A stretch of 35,403 bases of DNA from assembly GCA_019135865.1 (NCBI GenBank), contig JAGVVD010000007.1, forward strand, positions 1 through 35,403. The letters are read 5' to 3'. Each line of letters begins with the position of its first letter. Positions within the stretch are counted from its first letter, which is position 1. Source of the stretch: Elusimicrobiota bacterium. Lineage in GTDB: Bacteria; Elusimicrobiota; Elusimicrobia; Elusimicrobiales; UBA9959. This document shows positions 23,633 to 30,776 of the stretch, piece after piece. A program made the position numbers and the translations under genes. The notes beneath the pieces are model-generated. The model ran no database searches. It saw nothing but the letters and a program-made list of their open reading frames with translations, and was not told where the DNA came from.

Positions 23633-23638
23633 TATAAT
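23633..23638 (+). promoter_or_regulatory. Consensus -10 hexamer in the divergent spoIID-like / sigma intergenic region
   Basis: The 123-base spacer 23612-23734 is AT-rich and contains a perfect TATAAT on the + strand, ~97 bases before the sigma-factor ATG. No good + strand -35 precedes it. On the - strand TTGAGG (23666-23661) and TAAGAT (23644-23639) are spaced 16 bases and could drive the SpoIID gene. One or both promoters are probable; direction is not settled. Confidence 0.35.
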
Positions 23639-23734
23639 ATCTTATGAAATTAGGGAGAACCCTCAAAAAAGCGGGACTTGCGGCGCAATAAAAAATGGAC
23701 CTGGAACGTTATATATGCGAGGAGGCCGGGCTGC

Positions 23735-24328
23735 ATGCTGAGCGACGCTGAACTGGTCCGGTCCTTCAGGGGCGGCGACGAGGCCGCTCTGGGAGAACTG
23801 ATAGAGCGGCACAGGAACGGGCTTTACGCCTACCTGCGCCGGCTGGCCGGGGACGCGGCGGGGGCGGAGGATATGTTCCAGGACACCTGGGTCAAGGTCG
23901 CGCGCAACATAGGCGCCTACAGGGAGGAGAGCAAGTTCTCCGCCTGGCTTTTTTCGGTGGCGCACAATACGGCCATGGACGCGCTGCGCCGCCGCCGGCC
24001 CGATAGCGTATCTCTGGACGCGGCATCGGCGGGGGACACCATGCGGCATGGTGTCCCGGTTCCGTCCGGCCGCCCGCTGTCCGAGGTCATCGGTTCGGCC
24101 GAGCCGGGACCCGAGTCCTCTTACGAGGCCGCGGAGTCCCGCCGGGCCATAGACGGCGCGCTGGCGGCGCTTTCGCCGGAGCAGAGGGAGGTCTTCCTGC
24201 TCAGGCATTATTCGGGCATGTCGTTCAGGGAGATAGCGGAGACGCTGGGAGTGCCGATCGGCACCGTTCTCGCCCGGGCTTCCCGGGCGGCGGCGAAACT
24301 CAGGGAGAAACTGGCGGGGGAGATATGA
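23735..24328 (+). CDS. ECF-type RNA polymerase sigma factor
   Basis: 197 residues from the ATG preceded by GAGGAGG nine bases upstream. An in-frame ATG at 23678 exists but has no SD and would add an unconserved leader. Region 2 is clear (EDMFQDTWVKVARNIGAY, then SKFSAWLFSVAHN and DALRRRR), as is region 4 with its helix-turn-helix (LSPEQREVFLLRHYSGMSF, then IAETLGVPIGTV). The ~55-residue linker between them is longer than typical and contains a perfect DNA palindrome (24033-24057). The gene overlaps the anti-sigma gene by four bases. It probably responds to envelope or metal stress through the neighbouring zinc-finger protein. Confidence 0.92.
   Translation: MLSDAELVRSFRGGDEAALGELIERHRNGLYAYLRRLAGDAAGAEDMFQDTWVKVARNIGAYREESKFSAWLFSVAHNTAMDALRRRRPDSVSLDAASAGDTMRHGVPVPSGRPLSEVIGSAEPGPESSYEAAESRRAIDGALAALSPEQREVFLLRHYSGMSFREIAETLGVPIGTVLARASRAAAKLREKLAGEI
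24033..24057. repeat. Perfect 11-bp inverted repeat inside the sigma-factor gene
   Basis: GGGACACCATG and CATGGTGTCCC flank a CGG loop. It lies in the sequence encoding the linker between sigma regions 2 and 4, so it is not constrained by a conserved protein domain. It could be an mRNA hairpin, a protein-binding palindrome, or the relic of a small palindromic repeat inserted in frame. Confidence 0.7.
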
Positions 24329-24798
24329 GCTGCGATAAGGAAGGAAAGACTTTGCTCCTGCATTACGGCGAACTGCCGCCGGGAGAGGCGGACGCCGCGC
24401 GCGTCCACGCCGCCTCCTGCGCGGATTGCCGCCGCCTGCTGGCCGGTCTGGAGAAGGCCGGAGCCCTGCTGGCCGCCTCCGACCCCGCCGCGCCCGCCGG
24501 GCTGGCCGCGGCCGCGCTGGAGCGCGCCGTGACCGGAGGGCAGGGCCTGCTTTCCTGGCTTTTCCTCGACTGGCGCCGGGCTGCCGTCTCGGCCGCGGCC
24601 GCGGTCATGATGGTCGCCGTTTTCCGCGGCGCCGCGCCCGAGCCCGTTCCGCCGGTGGCCTCGGCGGCGACGATAGAGGAGGGGCTCGAGGACCTGGAAT
24701 ATTCCATCTACCAGGCGCGGATGGACTTCTCCTCGCGCGACACGCAGGATTTCGACTATAAGTACGCGGACATGGAGTCGAGAAAAGAGAGCGTTTAA
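24325..24798 (+). CDS. Membrane-anchored zinc-finger anti-sigma factor
   Basis: 157 residues, starting at the ATG that overlaps the sigma stop. The N-terminal part has the zinc-associated anti-sigma motif His-x3-Cys-x2-Cys (VHAASCADC) preceded by GELPPGEA, as in ZAS-family regulators. A hydrophobic segment near residues 89-103 (AAVSAAAAVMMVAVF) would span the membrane, leaving a ~50-residue acidic/aromatic extracytoplasmic tail. It probably sequesters the ECF sigma factor encoded immediately upstream and releases it on an envelope or redox signal. Translation is coupled to the sigma gene. Confidence 0.85.
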   Translation: MSCDKEGKTLLLHYGELPPGEADAARVHAASCADCRRLLAGLEKAGALLAASDPAAPAGLAAAALERAVTGGQGLLSWLFLDWRRAAVSAAAAVMMVAVFRGAAPEPVPPVASAATIEEGLEDLEYSIYQARMDFSSRDTQDFDYKYADMESRKESV

Positions 24799-24814
24799 GA
24801 TGACCGGAGGGGAT

Positions 24815-25531
24815 ATGAAAAGGACTGTGGCGGTGTTATTCGGTTCGATGCTGGCTTTTGCGGCGTCGGCGCCTTTCGCGTCGGCCGTGGACGACGGGCC
24901 GGACGGGGAGGAGATCGAGATCGAGGAGGCCTTCGAAGGCGGGCCCGGTATGGGGATGGGACCCGGCGGCCGGCAGGGGGGCGGTCCCGGCATGATGCAG
25001 CGCGGCCCGCAGGAGCGGCAGATGAACGTCAAGTTCCGCAAGACCATGCGCCAGGGGGAAGGCCGCTTCGGCTGGGAGGAGGAGGGCGGCGAGGACAGGG
25101 TGCTGGAGATCGTGAAGAAACACGATCCCGCCTTCCACGGCAAGCTGCTCAAGCTGCGGGAGTCCGCCCCGGCCAAGTACAAGGTCGCGACCCGGATGGC
25201 CGGCAAGGCCTTCATGATGTCCAGGTTCGAGCAGGACCCGTCGCTGGAGAAGGACGCGGTGCGCATGATGGCGCTGGAGTACGAGACCCGCGAACTGGGC
25301 CTCTCCTACGAGAAGGCCAGGGACTCCGAGAAGACGAAGATAAAGGCCGACCTGAGGAAAGGCCTCTCCGAACTGTTCGACCTTAGGCTCAAGGGTCAGG
25401 AACAGCGCGTCAAGCGCATGGAGAAGGACCTCTCCAAGCTCAAGGGCCAGCTGGAGAAGCGCAAAGGCTCCAAGGCCAGGCTCGTGGAGAGCCGCCTCGA
25501 GCAGATGACGGGCGAAGCCGAGACCTGGTAA
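24815..25531 (+). CDS. Secreted coiled-coil protein with Gly/Met-rich segment
   Basis: 238 residues from the ATG preceded by GGAGGGG; an in-frame ATG at 24800 without an SD is less likely. A signal peptide (VAVLFGSMLAFAASAPFASA) is followed by an acidic stretch (DGEEIEIEEAFEGG), a Gly/Met-rich linker (GPGMGMGPGG, GPGMMQRGP) and a long charged helical region (ELFDLRLKGQEQRVKRME) predicted to coil. It resembles periplasmic sensors of the CpxP/Spy/heavy-metal-resistance type in size and character, but no defining motif is visible. It is co-transcribed with the sigma/anti-sigma pair and may be the sensed or regulated envelope component. It ends before a strong terminator. Confidence 0.75.
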   Translation: MKRTVAVLFGSMLAFAASAPFASAVDDGPDGEEIEIEEAFEGGPGMGMGPGGRQGGGPGMMQRGPQERQMNVKFRKTMRQGEGRFGWEEEGGEDRVLEIVKKHDPAFHGKLLKLRESAPAKYKVATRMAGKAFMMSRFEQDPSLEKDAVRMMALEYETRELGLSYEKARDSEKTKIKADLRKGLSELFDLRLKGQEQRVKRMEKDLSKLKGQLEKRKGSKARLVESRLEQMTGEAETW

Positions 25532-25554
25532 GCCGGCGGTCCCGGAAAATAAAG

Positions 25555-25582
25555 AACCCCCGCGGGATCCCCGCGGGGGTTT
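25555..25582. terminator. Bidirectional intrinsic terminator
   Basis: A 12-bp stem (AACCCCCGCGGG with CCCGCGGGGGTT) closes a 3-base loop (ATC) and is flanked by A-rich sequence on the left (AATAAAGAA) and T-rich sequence on the right (TTTGTATTTG). It lies between the convergent secreted coiled-coil gene (+) and CPBP protease gene (-), and probably terminates both. Confidence 0.92.
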
Positions 25583-25603
25583 GTATTTGAGACTCCGGGG
25601 TTG

Positions 25604-26323
25604 CTACAGGAATATCATGACCAGCAGGGCGGTAAAATTGATAACGGAGTGGGCCGTTATAGCCGCGAAGAGGCCTTGCTCCTTTTCGTATACGAAAGCC
25701 AGATAGAGTCCGGCGATAAAGGACATCGCGAAGTTGTTGATATGGCCAATCGCGAAGATAAAAGCGGAAACCCACATTGATCTTTTGACGCTGAATCTTG
25801 ACTTCAGTGACTCATAGAGTATCCCCCTAAAGAAGATCTCCTCCGCGACCGGGACCAGGAAACAGAAGCCGGTGAAATACGCGAACATCCGCGATTTTGA
25901 CTCCAAGACGTCCGTCGGGAATAGAGTCGTCTTCCCGCCATCCTTTATGATGTCCGCGACCGGCGTGCCGCTAATTTGGGCGGCCAGGAAAACGAGGGAG
26001 ACCAGAACGGCGCCGAGAAGAGCCAAAAACATGAGATAGATGGCGGAGTATTTCGCCCCGGCCCGTAGACCGGGTGTCAGGGGGAGCGAGAAGGTTTCCC
26101 GCAACCGGCGAGGGTCCATGTGCCCGAGGCGGAAAAGTAGGCCGATCGAGAAAAGGACCATGACGAGGCTTTGCGCTGCGAAAAAAATCTCGTCCCGTTC
26201 TGAAAAGCCCGGTATCAATCTGTCCGCCGTGGGTTTTAACGCGAACAGTAAAACGAGGGTGCCGATGACTATCAGCACCCCCGTTTTTACCGCGTCGGAT
26301 ATTTTTATGTTTTTCCAGACCAT
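25604..26323 (-). CDS. CPBP-family intramembrane metalloprotease (CAAX protease-like)
   Basis: 239 residues with about six hydrophobic segments. The family motifs are intact: EE161-162-x3-R166 (EEIFFR), H194 in FAIGH, and H225-x3-N229 (HSVIN). These residues bind the metal in CPBP/Rce1-type intramembrane proteases, which in bacteria include bacteriocin-immunity and prenyl-protein-protease-like members. Base composition is markedly lower in GC (about 45% in 25681-25800) than the neighbours, suggesting recent acquisition. It lies 22 bases downstream of the subtilisin gene on the same strand. No clear SD is visible, so it may be transcribed from the upstream promoter. Confidence 0.9.
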   Translation of the reverse strand: MVWKNIKISDAVKTGVLIVIGTLVLLFALKPTADRLIPGFSERDEIFFAAQSLVMVLFSIGLLFRLGHMDPRRLRETFSLPLTPGLRAGAKYSAIYLMFLALLGAVLVSLVFLAAQISGTPVADIIKDGGKTTLFPTDVLESKSRMFAYFTGFCFLVPVAEEIFFRGILYESLKSRFSVKRSMWVSAFIFAIGHINNFAMSFIAGLYLAFVYEKEQGLFAAITAHSVINFTALLVMIFL

Positions 26324-26341
26324 CAGATCTTGATGGCGCCC

Positions 26342-26353
26342 GGATCTAGATCC
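26342..26353. repeat. Perfect 12-bp palindrome at the protease gene 3' end
   Basis: GGATCTAGATCC is self-complementary and overlaps the TAG stop of the subtilisin gene on the - strand. It has no T-run, so it is not a classical terminator. Confidence 0.5.
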
Positions 26354-27731
26354 CGGTCCGCTGATGCAGTTGGGGTCCGACCTGGGGCGGGATATCCGCG
26401 GAGGGCGTCTCGCAGACGTACACGTTTTGCGTTGTGTATTGATAGACCCATTTTACTCCGTCCCATATCATGCCGGAGATAATCGACTGGACGACCCATT
26501 TGCAGACTTGTCCAACGACCTTATTCTCCGTTCTTACCAGCTTGGCCGCGTCGACCATGCCGGCGCCCTGGTGGCCGGGATCGACGGCCGGGAGCAGCGT
26601 GGCCGCGCCCTTGAGCGCCGCGCGCACGGCTTCCGCGCCGTTATGGCCGGCTTCCACCGCCAGCGCCGCCAGGCCCGCTACGTGGGGGCTGGCCATCGAG
26701 GTGCCGGACATGGTGGTGTAGCCGCCGCCCTTCTTGGTCGAGTAGACGCTCACGCCGGGGGCTATAACGGAGAGCTCCGGGCCTTTGGACGAGAAGTAGG
26801 CGAGGGTGTCGTTGGAGGCGCTGGCCGAAACGGCTATGGCCTCCGGGTATTTGGCGGGATAGTTGACCGCGCCGGAGTCGTTGCCCGCGGCGCAGACTAT
26901 GGCTATGCCGGCCGCGTGGGCCTCTTTCATGGCCTCGGCCAGCGCGGCCGTTCCGCTGCGGCCGCCCAGGCTCATATTGATGACCTGCATCCCGTTCTCG
27001 ACGGCCCACTGTATGCCGGCGACGATCCAGGAATACTGGCCGGAGCCGTTCTTGTCGAGGACCTTCACGCCGTAGAGACCGGCGCGGGGGGCCACGCCGG
27101 CCACGCCGGCGCCGTCGCGCACCGCGGCGACCGTGCCGGACACGTGCGTGCCGTGGCCCTGGTCGTCCATCGGGTCGGGGCCCTGGGTCACCGCGTTCCA
27201 GCCGCCTTTATAATTGGGGGCCAGTTCGGGGTGGGTATAGTCTATGCCGGTGTCTATCACGGCGACCTTGACGCCCGCGCCGGTAACATGCGTCCAGGCG
27301 CCGGCGGCGTTGACGCGCTTGATGCCCCAGGGCAGTTCGGCGTCCTCTTCCCTGGTGAAGGAAAGAGCCGCCTCGGCCGCGGGGGTTTCCAGCTCGCCGG
27401 CGGAGGCCAGCGCGGCCTCCATGGTCGGCAGGGGGCTGGCCTGCAGCGAGGCCTCGTTGAGCCAGGGCAGGTAGAGGTCGTCCTCCACGTTGGTCACGCC
27501 TTTGAGCGACCAGATCTTGAAATCCTTGACGTCCTCGGGGAAGACGGCCGCGACCGCGCCGATGAGCCGCAGGTCGCGCTCCACGGTGCCGCCGATGCTG
27601 TTTATCTGGACGAACCTCTCCGACGACTTCATGTGCCTGTCGAACGTAACTATCTTGCTCCCGCCGGCGAAGGCCGAGGCCGCGAAGGACGCGGTCAGCG
27701 CCAGGGACAACATTATTTTGAGCTGCTTCAT
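26346..27731 (-). CDS. Secreted subtilisin-like serine protease (S8 family)
   Basis: 461 residues. A signal peptide (IMLSLALTASFAASAFA) is followed by an I9-like propeptide (~25-100). The catalytic domain has D160 (AVIDTGID), H193 (GHGTHVSG), oxyanion N284 (AAGND) and S345 (SGTSMASPHVAG). All triad residues are intact. A ~55-residue C-terminal extension with two cysteines and many Trp/Tyr follows the domain and is not part of the usual fold. The ATG has GGAGG seven bases upstream and a sigma70-like promoter ~60 bases upstream. It is probably an extracellular or envelope protease. Confidence 0.95.
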   Translation of the reverse strand: MKQLKIMLSLALTASFAASAFAGGSKIVTFDRHMKSSERFVQINSIGGTVERDLRLIGAVAAVFPEDVKDFKIWSLKGVTNVEDDLYLPWLNEASLQASPLPTMEAALASAGELETPAAEAALSFTREEDAELPWGIKRVNAAGAWTHVTGAGVKVAVIDTGIDYTHPELAPNYKGGWNAVTQGPDPMDDQGHGTHVSGTVAAVRDGAGVAGVAPRAGLYGVKVLDKNGSGQYSWIVAGIQWAVENGMQVINMSLGGRSGTAALAEAMKEAHAAGIAIVCAAGNDSGAVNYPAKYPEAIAVSASASNDTLAYFSSKGPELSVIAPGVSVYSTKKGGGYTTMSGTSMASPHVAGLAALAVEAGHNGAEAVRAALKGAATLLPAVDPGHQGAGMVDAAKLVRTENKVVGQVCKWVVQSIISGMIWDGVKWVYQYTTQNVYVCETPSADIPPQVGPQLHQRTGI

Positions 27732-27784
27732 GGAGAACCTCCGTTTCAGGGCCGGCCGCCCGGCTGCCCTTTGTGCCTAAGGCA

Positions 27785-27814
27785 TTTATAGGACTTTTGG
27801 TTGACAGGTGTCAA
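27785..27814 (-). promoter_or_regulatory. Sigma70-like promoter of the S8 protease gene with overlapping palindrome
   Basis: On the - strand TTGACA (27814-27809, perfect -35) and TATAAA (27790-27785, -10) are 18 bases apart. The -35 hexamer is one arm of a palindrome, TTGACA-GG-TGTCAA (27801-27814), that could be an operator. The start codon is ~54 bases downstream of the -10. Confidence 0.75.
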
Positions 27815-27856
27815 GCGCCGTGTTGACCGGGGACAAGGCGGCGGGCGGGGGGCGGG

Positions 27857-28753
27857 TCAGAAAGGGGTCTTGACCTTGCTGGTGTCGAACTTGCCCACGA
27901 CGCCGCTCACTTCCGGGTTGGACATGAGCATGGCGAGGGTCTGCGGGTTCTGCATGGCCAGCTGCACCAGCTGGGGGTTCTCCTGCACCAGGGCGGCGAT
28001 CGCGTTCGGATCGTTCATCAGGGCCTTGGCCGCCGGCGTCTCCAGCATGGCCGAGACCATGCCGCTGGAGGCCACGGCGCTTACCACGGCCGGGTTGTTC
28101 ATGGCCGCCTTGACCACGGGGTTGTTGAGGAAATTGACCGGGCCGGAGCCTTTGAGGTACTGTTTGAGCGCTTCGGGGCTGGAGGTCGCCTGTTTGACCG
28201 TGCCGCGGGCCATGAAGCCTTCGACCACGTACTTGTTGTTGAGCAGCGCCCTCACCGCTTTGGGGTTCTTCATCGCGGCGCCGACGGCCTTGGTCAGGTA
28301 GCCCTTCTGGTGCCCGACGCTCATCTGCTCCCGCTTGTTCACGTCGGCCATGTCCGGCTTCTTTATCCCGGCGGCCAGCGCTTTGGACGCGGACATGCGC
28401 TCGTCGCCGCCGCCGGTCCCGCCGTCCCGGCCTTCCGCCGGCTTAGCGCCCCGCTTCTTCTCCCCGTCGGAAGAGGCGGAGCCGGCCCTCACCAGGGACT
28501 GTTCCGGTTCCTCGCCTCCGGTCCGGTACCTGACGCGCAGGACGCCGTCCACGAATTCGGGCTCAGCCAGCTCTCCCCAATCCTTGAGCTCCCCTTCGTC
28601 GGAAGCGAAGGCGCTGTAATCCTCCTTCGAGAGGCTGATCTCGCTAGAGTCTATCTTCATGCTCCAGCGGACCAGCGGCCAGAGCAGCAGCAGGTAGACC
28701 GGCGTAAGGTAGAGCCAGATGCGCCAGCCGGATCGTTTTTCGCCTGTCTCCAT
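27857..28753 (-). CDS. Membrane-anchored protein with Asn-Pro (STI1-like) repeats
   Basis: 298 residues from the ATG at 28753 (METGEKRSG). A TTG at 28780 is in frame but less likely. One N-terminal transmembrane segment (IWLYLTPVYLLLLWPLVRW) is followed by a charged low-complexity linker (residues ~85-140) and a C-terminal region of short helices, each begun by Asn-Pro or Asp-Pro (KNPKAV, NNPVVKAAM, NNPAVV, NDPNAI, ENPQLV, QNPQTL, SNPEV). The spacing recalls STI1/heat-shock-chaperonin-binding modules. The function is unknown. No SD is visible; a -35/-10 pair (TTGACA 28797-28792, TATATC 28773-28768, spacing 18) lies just upstream. Confidence 0.75.
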   Translation of the reverse strand: METGEKRSGWRIWLYLTPVYLLLLWPLVRWSMKIDSSEISLSKEDYSAFASDEGELKDWGELAEPEFVDGVLRVRYRTGGEEPEQSLVRAGSASSDGEKKRGAKPAEGRDGGTGGGDERMSASKALAAGIKKPDMADVNKREQMSVGHQKGYLTKAVGAAMKNPKAVRALLNNKYVVEGFMARGTVKQATSSPEALKQYLKGSGPVNFLNNPVVKAAMNNPAVVSAVASSGMVSAMLETPAAKALMNDPNAIAALVQENPQLVQLAMQNPQTLAMLMSNPEVSGVVGKFDTSKVKTPF

Positions 28754-28767
28754 AAGGGGGTAAATAT

Positions 28768-28797
28768 GATATAACACCAAATATAGCCCGCTGTCAA
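28768..28797 (-). promoter_or_regulatory. Sigma70-like promoter of the Asn-Pro repeat protein gene
   Basis: On the - strand a perfect TTGACA (28797-28792) is followed after 18 bases by TATATC (28773-28768). The ATG at 28753 is only ~15 bases beyond the -10, which would give a very short leader. The intergenic region is AT-rich and shared with the divergent glycosyltransferase gene. Confidence 0.5.
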
Positions 28798-28815
28798 TGA
28801 TATCTTTCTGAATAC

Positions 28816-30075
28816 ATGACGGAATACCTGTTATATTACCCCGCGCTCTTCGCGGCCAACCTGCTGCAGGCCTTCCTTTTTTTCACCGGGCTCTACTACC
28901 TTTTTCTCAGTTTCAGGGGCCTGGCCCGCCCGCCCGCCTCTCCGCGCGACCCGGGAACGAAGGCCGTCTTCGCCGTCATGCTGCCGGCCTATAACGAGGA
29001 GAAGGTGGTGAAGTATTCCCTCGAAAGCCTGCTGGGGCTGGCTTATCCCCGCGAGGCTTTCGACGTCTGGCTGGTGGCCGACCACTGCACCGACGCGACG
29101 GCGGAGATCGGCGAGGCGGCCGGCGCGCGGGTGCTGCGCTACGGCCCCGCCGACGGTCCCGCCGGCAAGGCGCGGGCGCTGAACTGGGGCACGGACCGCG
29201 CGCTGGCGTACCGGCGCTACGACGCCTTCTGTTATTTCGACGCCGATTCCCTGGCCCATCCCGGCTTCCTGAAGGCGATGAACGCGAGACTGGCCGCGGG
29301 GGAGACGGCGATACAGGGGCGGCAGCTCGCCAAGAACAAGCGCGAAGGGCTCATCCCGCGGATCCTGGCGGCCGGCCACTGCATCACGAACCGCTTCTTC
29401 CAGCAGCCCAAGGAGGCCTGGGGGCTTTCCGCCACCTTCCACGGCAAAGGCATCTGCCTGTCGGCGGCCGTCGCCGACGCCTTCCGCTGGGACCAGCACT
29501 GCCTGACCGAGGACCTGGAACTCCAGATGCGCCTGGCCCGGCACGGGGTGCGCATCGCCTGGGCGGCCGACGCCGTAGTGTACGACGAGGAGCCGGTGAC
29601 GCTGGCTCAGTACGTCAAACGCTCCATACGCTGGACGCGCGGTTCGCTGGACACGGCGCGCCGGCATCTGCGGGGGCTGTGGGCGCGCGCCGTCCTGAAG
29701 GGGGACCTGCGCGCGCTGGAGGCCGGCGTCTACTGCGCCCAGGCCTACAAGTTCGCGGTCGTTTTGCTTGCGGCCGCCCTTATTTATTACACTAGGGACG
29801 GCTTCAACCTCGTGCTGTGGTTCTACGAGGTGCTGCCGGGTTCGCGGGCGGCGCTGAAAGCGCTGTCCCTCGCGCCCCTGCTGCTCTACCCCTCGACCGC
29901 GATACTGCTGGCGGGGGAAGGAGCGGATGTTTTCGCGGCTTACTTCCTGCATCCCGTGCTGCTCTCGCTGAGGATGCCGGTCTTCGTTGCGGGGCTTTTC
30001 CGCAGCAGGGACTACTGGGGCAGGACGGAACACGCCAGCCGGGTCGCCATTTCCGAACTGGCCGACCAGGAATAG
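28816..30075 (+). CDS. Membrane glycosyltransferase, family 2
   Basis: 419 residues. One or two hydrophobic helices (6-33) are followed by a GT-A domain with PAYNEE (57-62), FDADS (141-145, nucleotide-sugar/metal), TED (231-233, catalytic Asp region) and R269-x2-R272-W273. The last is the (Q/R)xxRW motif of processive GT2 enzymes such as cellulose, hyaluronan or poly-GlcNAc synthases. Three further hydrophobic stretches lie in the C-terminal third. It probably makes or extends an exported polysaccharide or glycolipid. There is no SD; TATCTT (28801-28806) ends nine bases before the ATG, as in the HemN-like gene, suggesting a leaderless message. Confidence 0.92.
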   Translation: MTEYLLYYPALFAANLLQAFLFFTGLYYLFLSFRGLARPPASPRDPGTKAVFAVMLPAYNEEKVVKYSLESLLGLAYPREAFDVWLVADHCTDATAEIGEAAGARVLRYGPADGPAGKARALNWGTDRALAYRRYDAFCYFDADSLAHPGFLKAMNARLAAGETAIQGRQLAKNKREGLIPRILAAGHCITNRFFQQPKEAWGLSATFHGKGICLSAAVADAFRWDQHCLTEDLELQMRLARHGVRIAWAADAVVYDEEPVTLAQYVKRSIRWTRGSLDTARRHLRGLWARAVLKGDLRALEAGVYCAQAYKFAVVLLAAALIYYTRDGFNLVLWFYEVLPGSRAALKALSLAPLLLYPSTAILLAGEGADVFAAYFLHPVLLSLRMPVFVAGLFRSRDYWGRTEHASRVAISELADQE

Positions 30076-30096
30076 GCCGCCGCACGGAGGATGAAA

Positions 30097-30702
30097 ATGA
30101 ACAGGATGATCCTATTGCCGGCCTGCCTGGCCGCGGCCGCGCTGCTGGCCCCGGTCTCGTTCGCCGCCGACCTCGAAGTGCCCCCGGAACCGGGCGCCCT
30201 CAGCGTCTCCAGGCCGGAGGCCGGGGCCGTGATCGCCGATCTGGGCGGCCGGCTGAAGCTGAGCGCCCGCCAGGAGGAGCGCATCTCGGGCGCGATACAG
30301 AAGCAGACGCGCGACTTCGACACGATCTTCAAGGAATACGAGGCTGCGGCCGCCGAGGAGAAGAAATGGCGGTACCGCATGAACGAGACCCGGTACCGGC
30401 TTTCCCTGATAAGCAGGGGGATTCCCGATCTCGTCAGGGAATACCTGGACGAGGAGCAGCGGGAGGCCTTCGACGAGCTCCTGGAGGAGCGGCGCAGGAC
30501 CCTGGCCGAGATGAAACAGCCCGCCCGGCCGCCGGAGAAGCCGGCCGAGGTGAAGCCCAGGCCCAAGAAGAAGGTCCTGGTGCGGAAAAAGAAGGCCCCG
30601 GCCAAGGCCAAACCCGCCCCGGCCGCGCCGGCCGCCCCGGAACCGGCCGGAGAGCCGCCGGCCTCCGAAGAAGAGTTCGACGACCTGGGTTCTTATCCCT
30701 GA
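30097..30702 (+). CDS. Small secreted protein with Lys/Pro/Ala-rich tail
   Basis: 201 residues. Two in-frame ATGs lie at 30091 and 30097; GGAGG at 30086-30090 is correctly spaced (six bases) only for the second. The signal peptide ends near SFAADLEV. A helical, charged region (KLSARQEERISGAIQKQT, then YLDEEQREAFDELLEERR) resembles Spy/CpxP-like LTxxQ helices. The tail is low-complexity (KPRPKKKVLVRKKK, then Ala/Pro) and ends acidic. The function is unknown. The stop codon lies within a hairpin. Confidence 0.75.
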   Translation: MNRMILLPACLAAAALLAPVSFAADLEVPPEPGALSVSRPEAGAVIADLGGRLKLSARQEERISGAIQKQTRDFDTIFKEYEAAAAEEKKWRYRMNETRYRLSLISRGIPDLVREYLDEEQREAFDELLEERRRTLAEMKQPARPPEKPAEVKPRPKKKVLVRKKKAPAKAKPAPAAPAAPEPAGEPPASEEEFDDLGSYP

Positions 30703-30735
30703 ACTTCCGTTCAGGGACCGGCGCGGGGCCGCGCC
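30697..30735 (+). terminator. Tandem hairpins after the small secreted protein gene
   Basis: CCCTGAAC-TTCC-GTTCAGGG (30697-30716) contains the TGA stop, and GGCGCGG-GG-CCGCGCC (30720-30735) follows directly. Neither has a T-run, so this may be a pause site, a 3' stabiliser or a factor-dependent terminator. Confidence 0.4.
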
Positions 30736-30776
30736 CGTCCCGCGGGGCGGGGGTGCGGTCTGAAGGCCCCGCAGAT

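Noticed and set aside
29817-30776. Long N-terminal extension of the giant prepilin frame over the glycosyltransferase and the small secreted protein gene
   Set aside because: The prepilin signal must be near the N-terminus. The extension is low-complexity and overlaps two supported genes.
30703-30776. Classical intrinsic terminator after the small secreted protein gene
   Set aside because: Hairpins are present but no T-run follows; listed only as a low-confidence hairpin pair.
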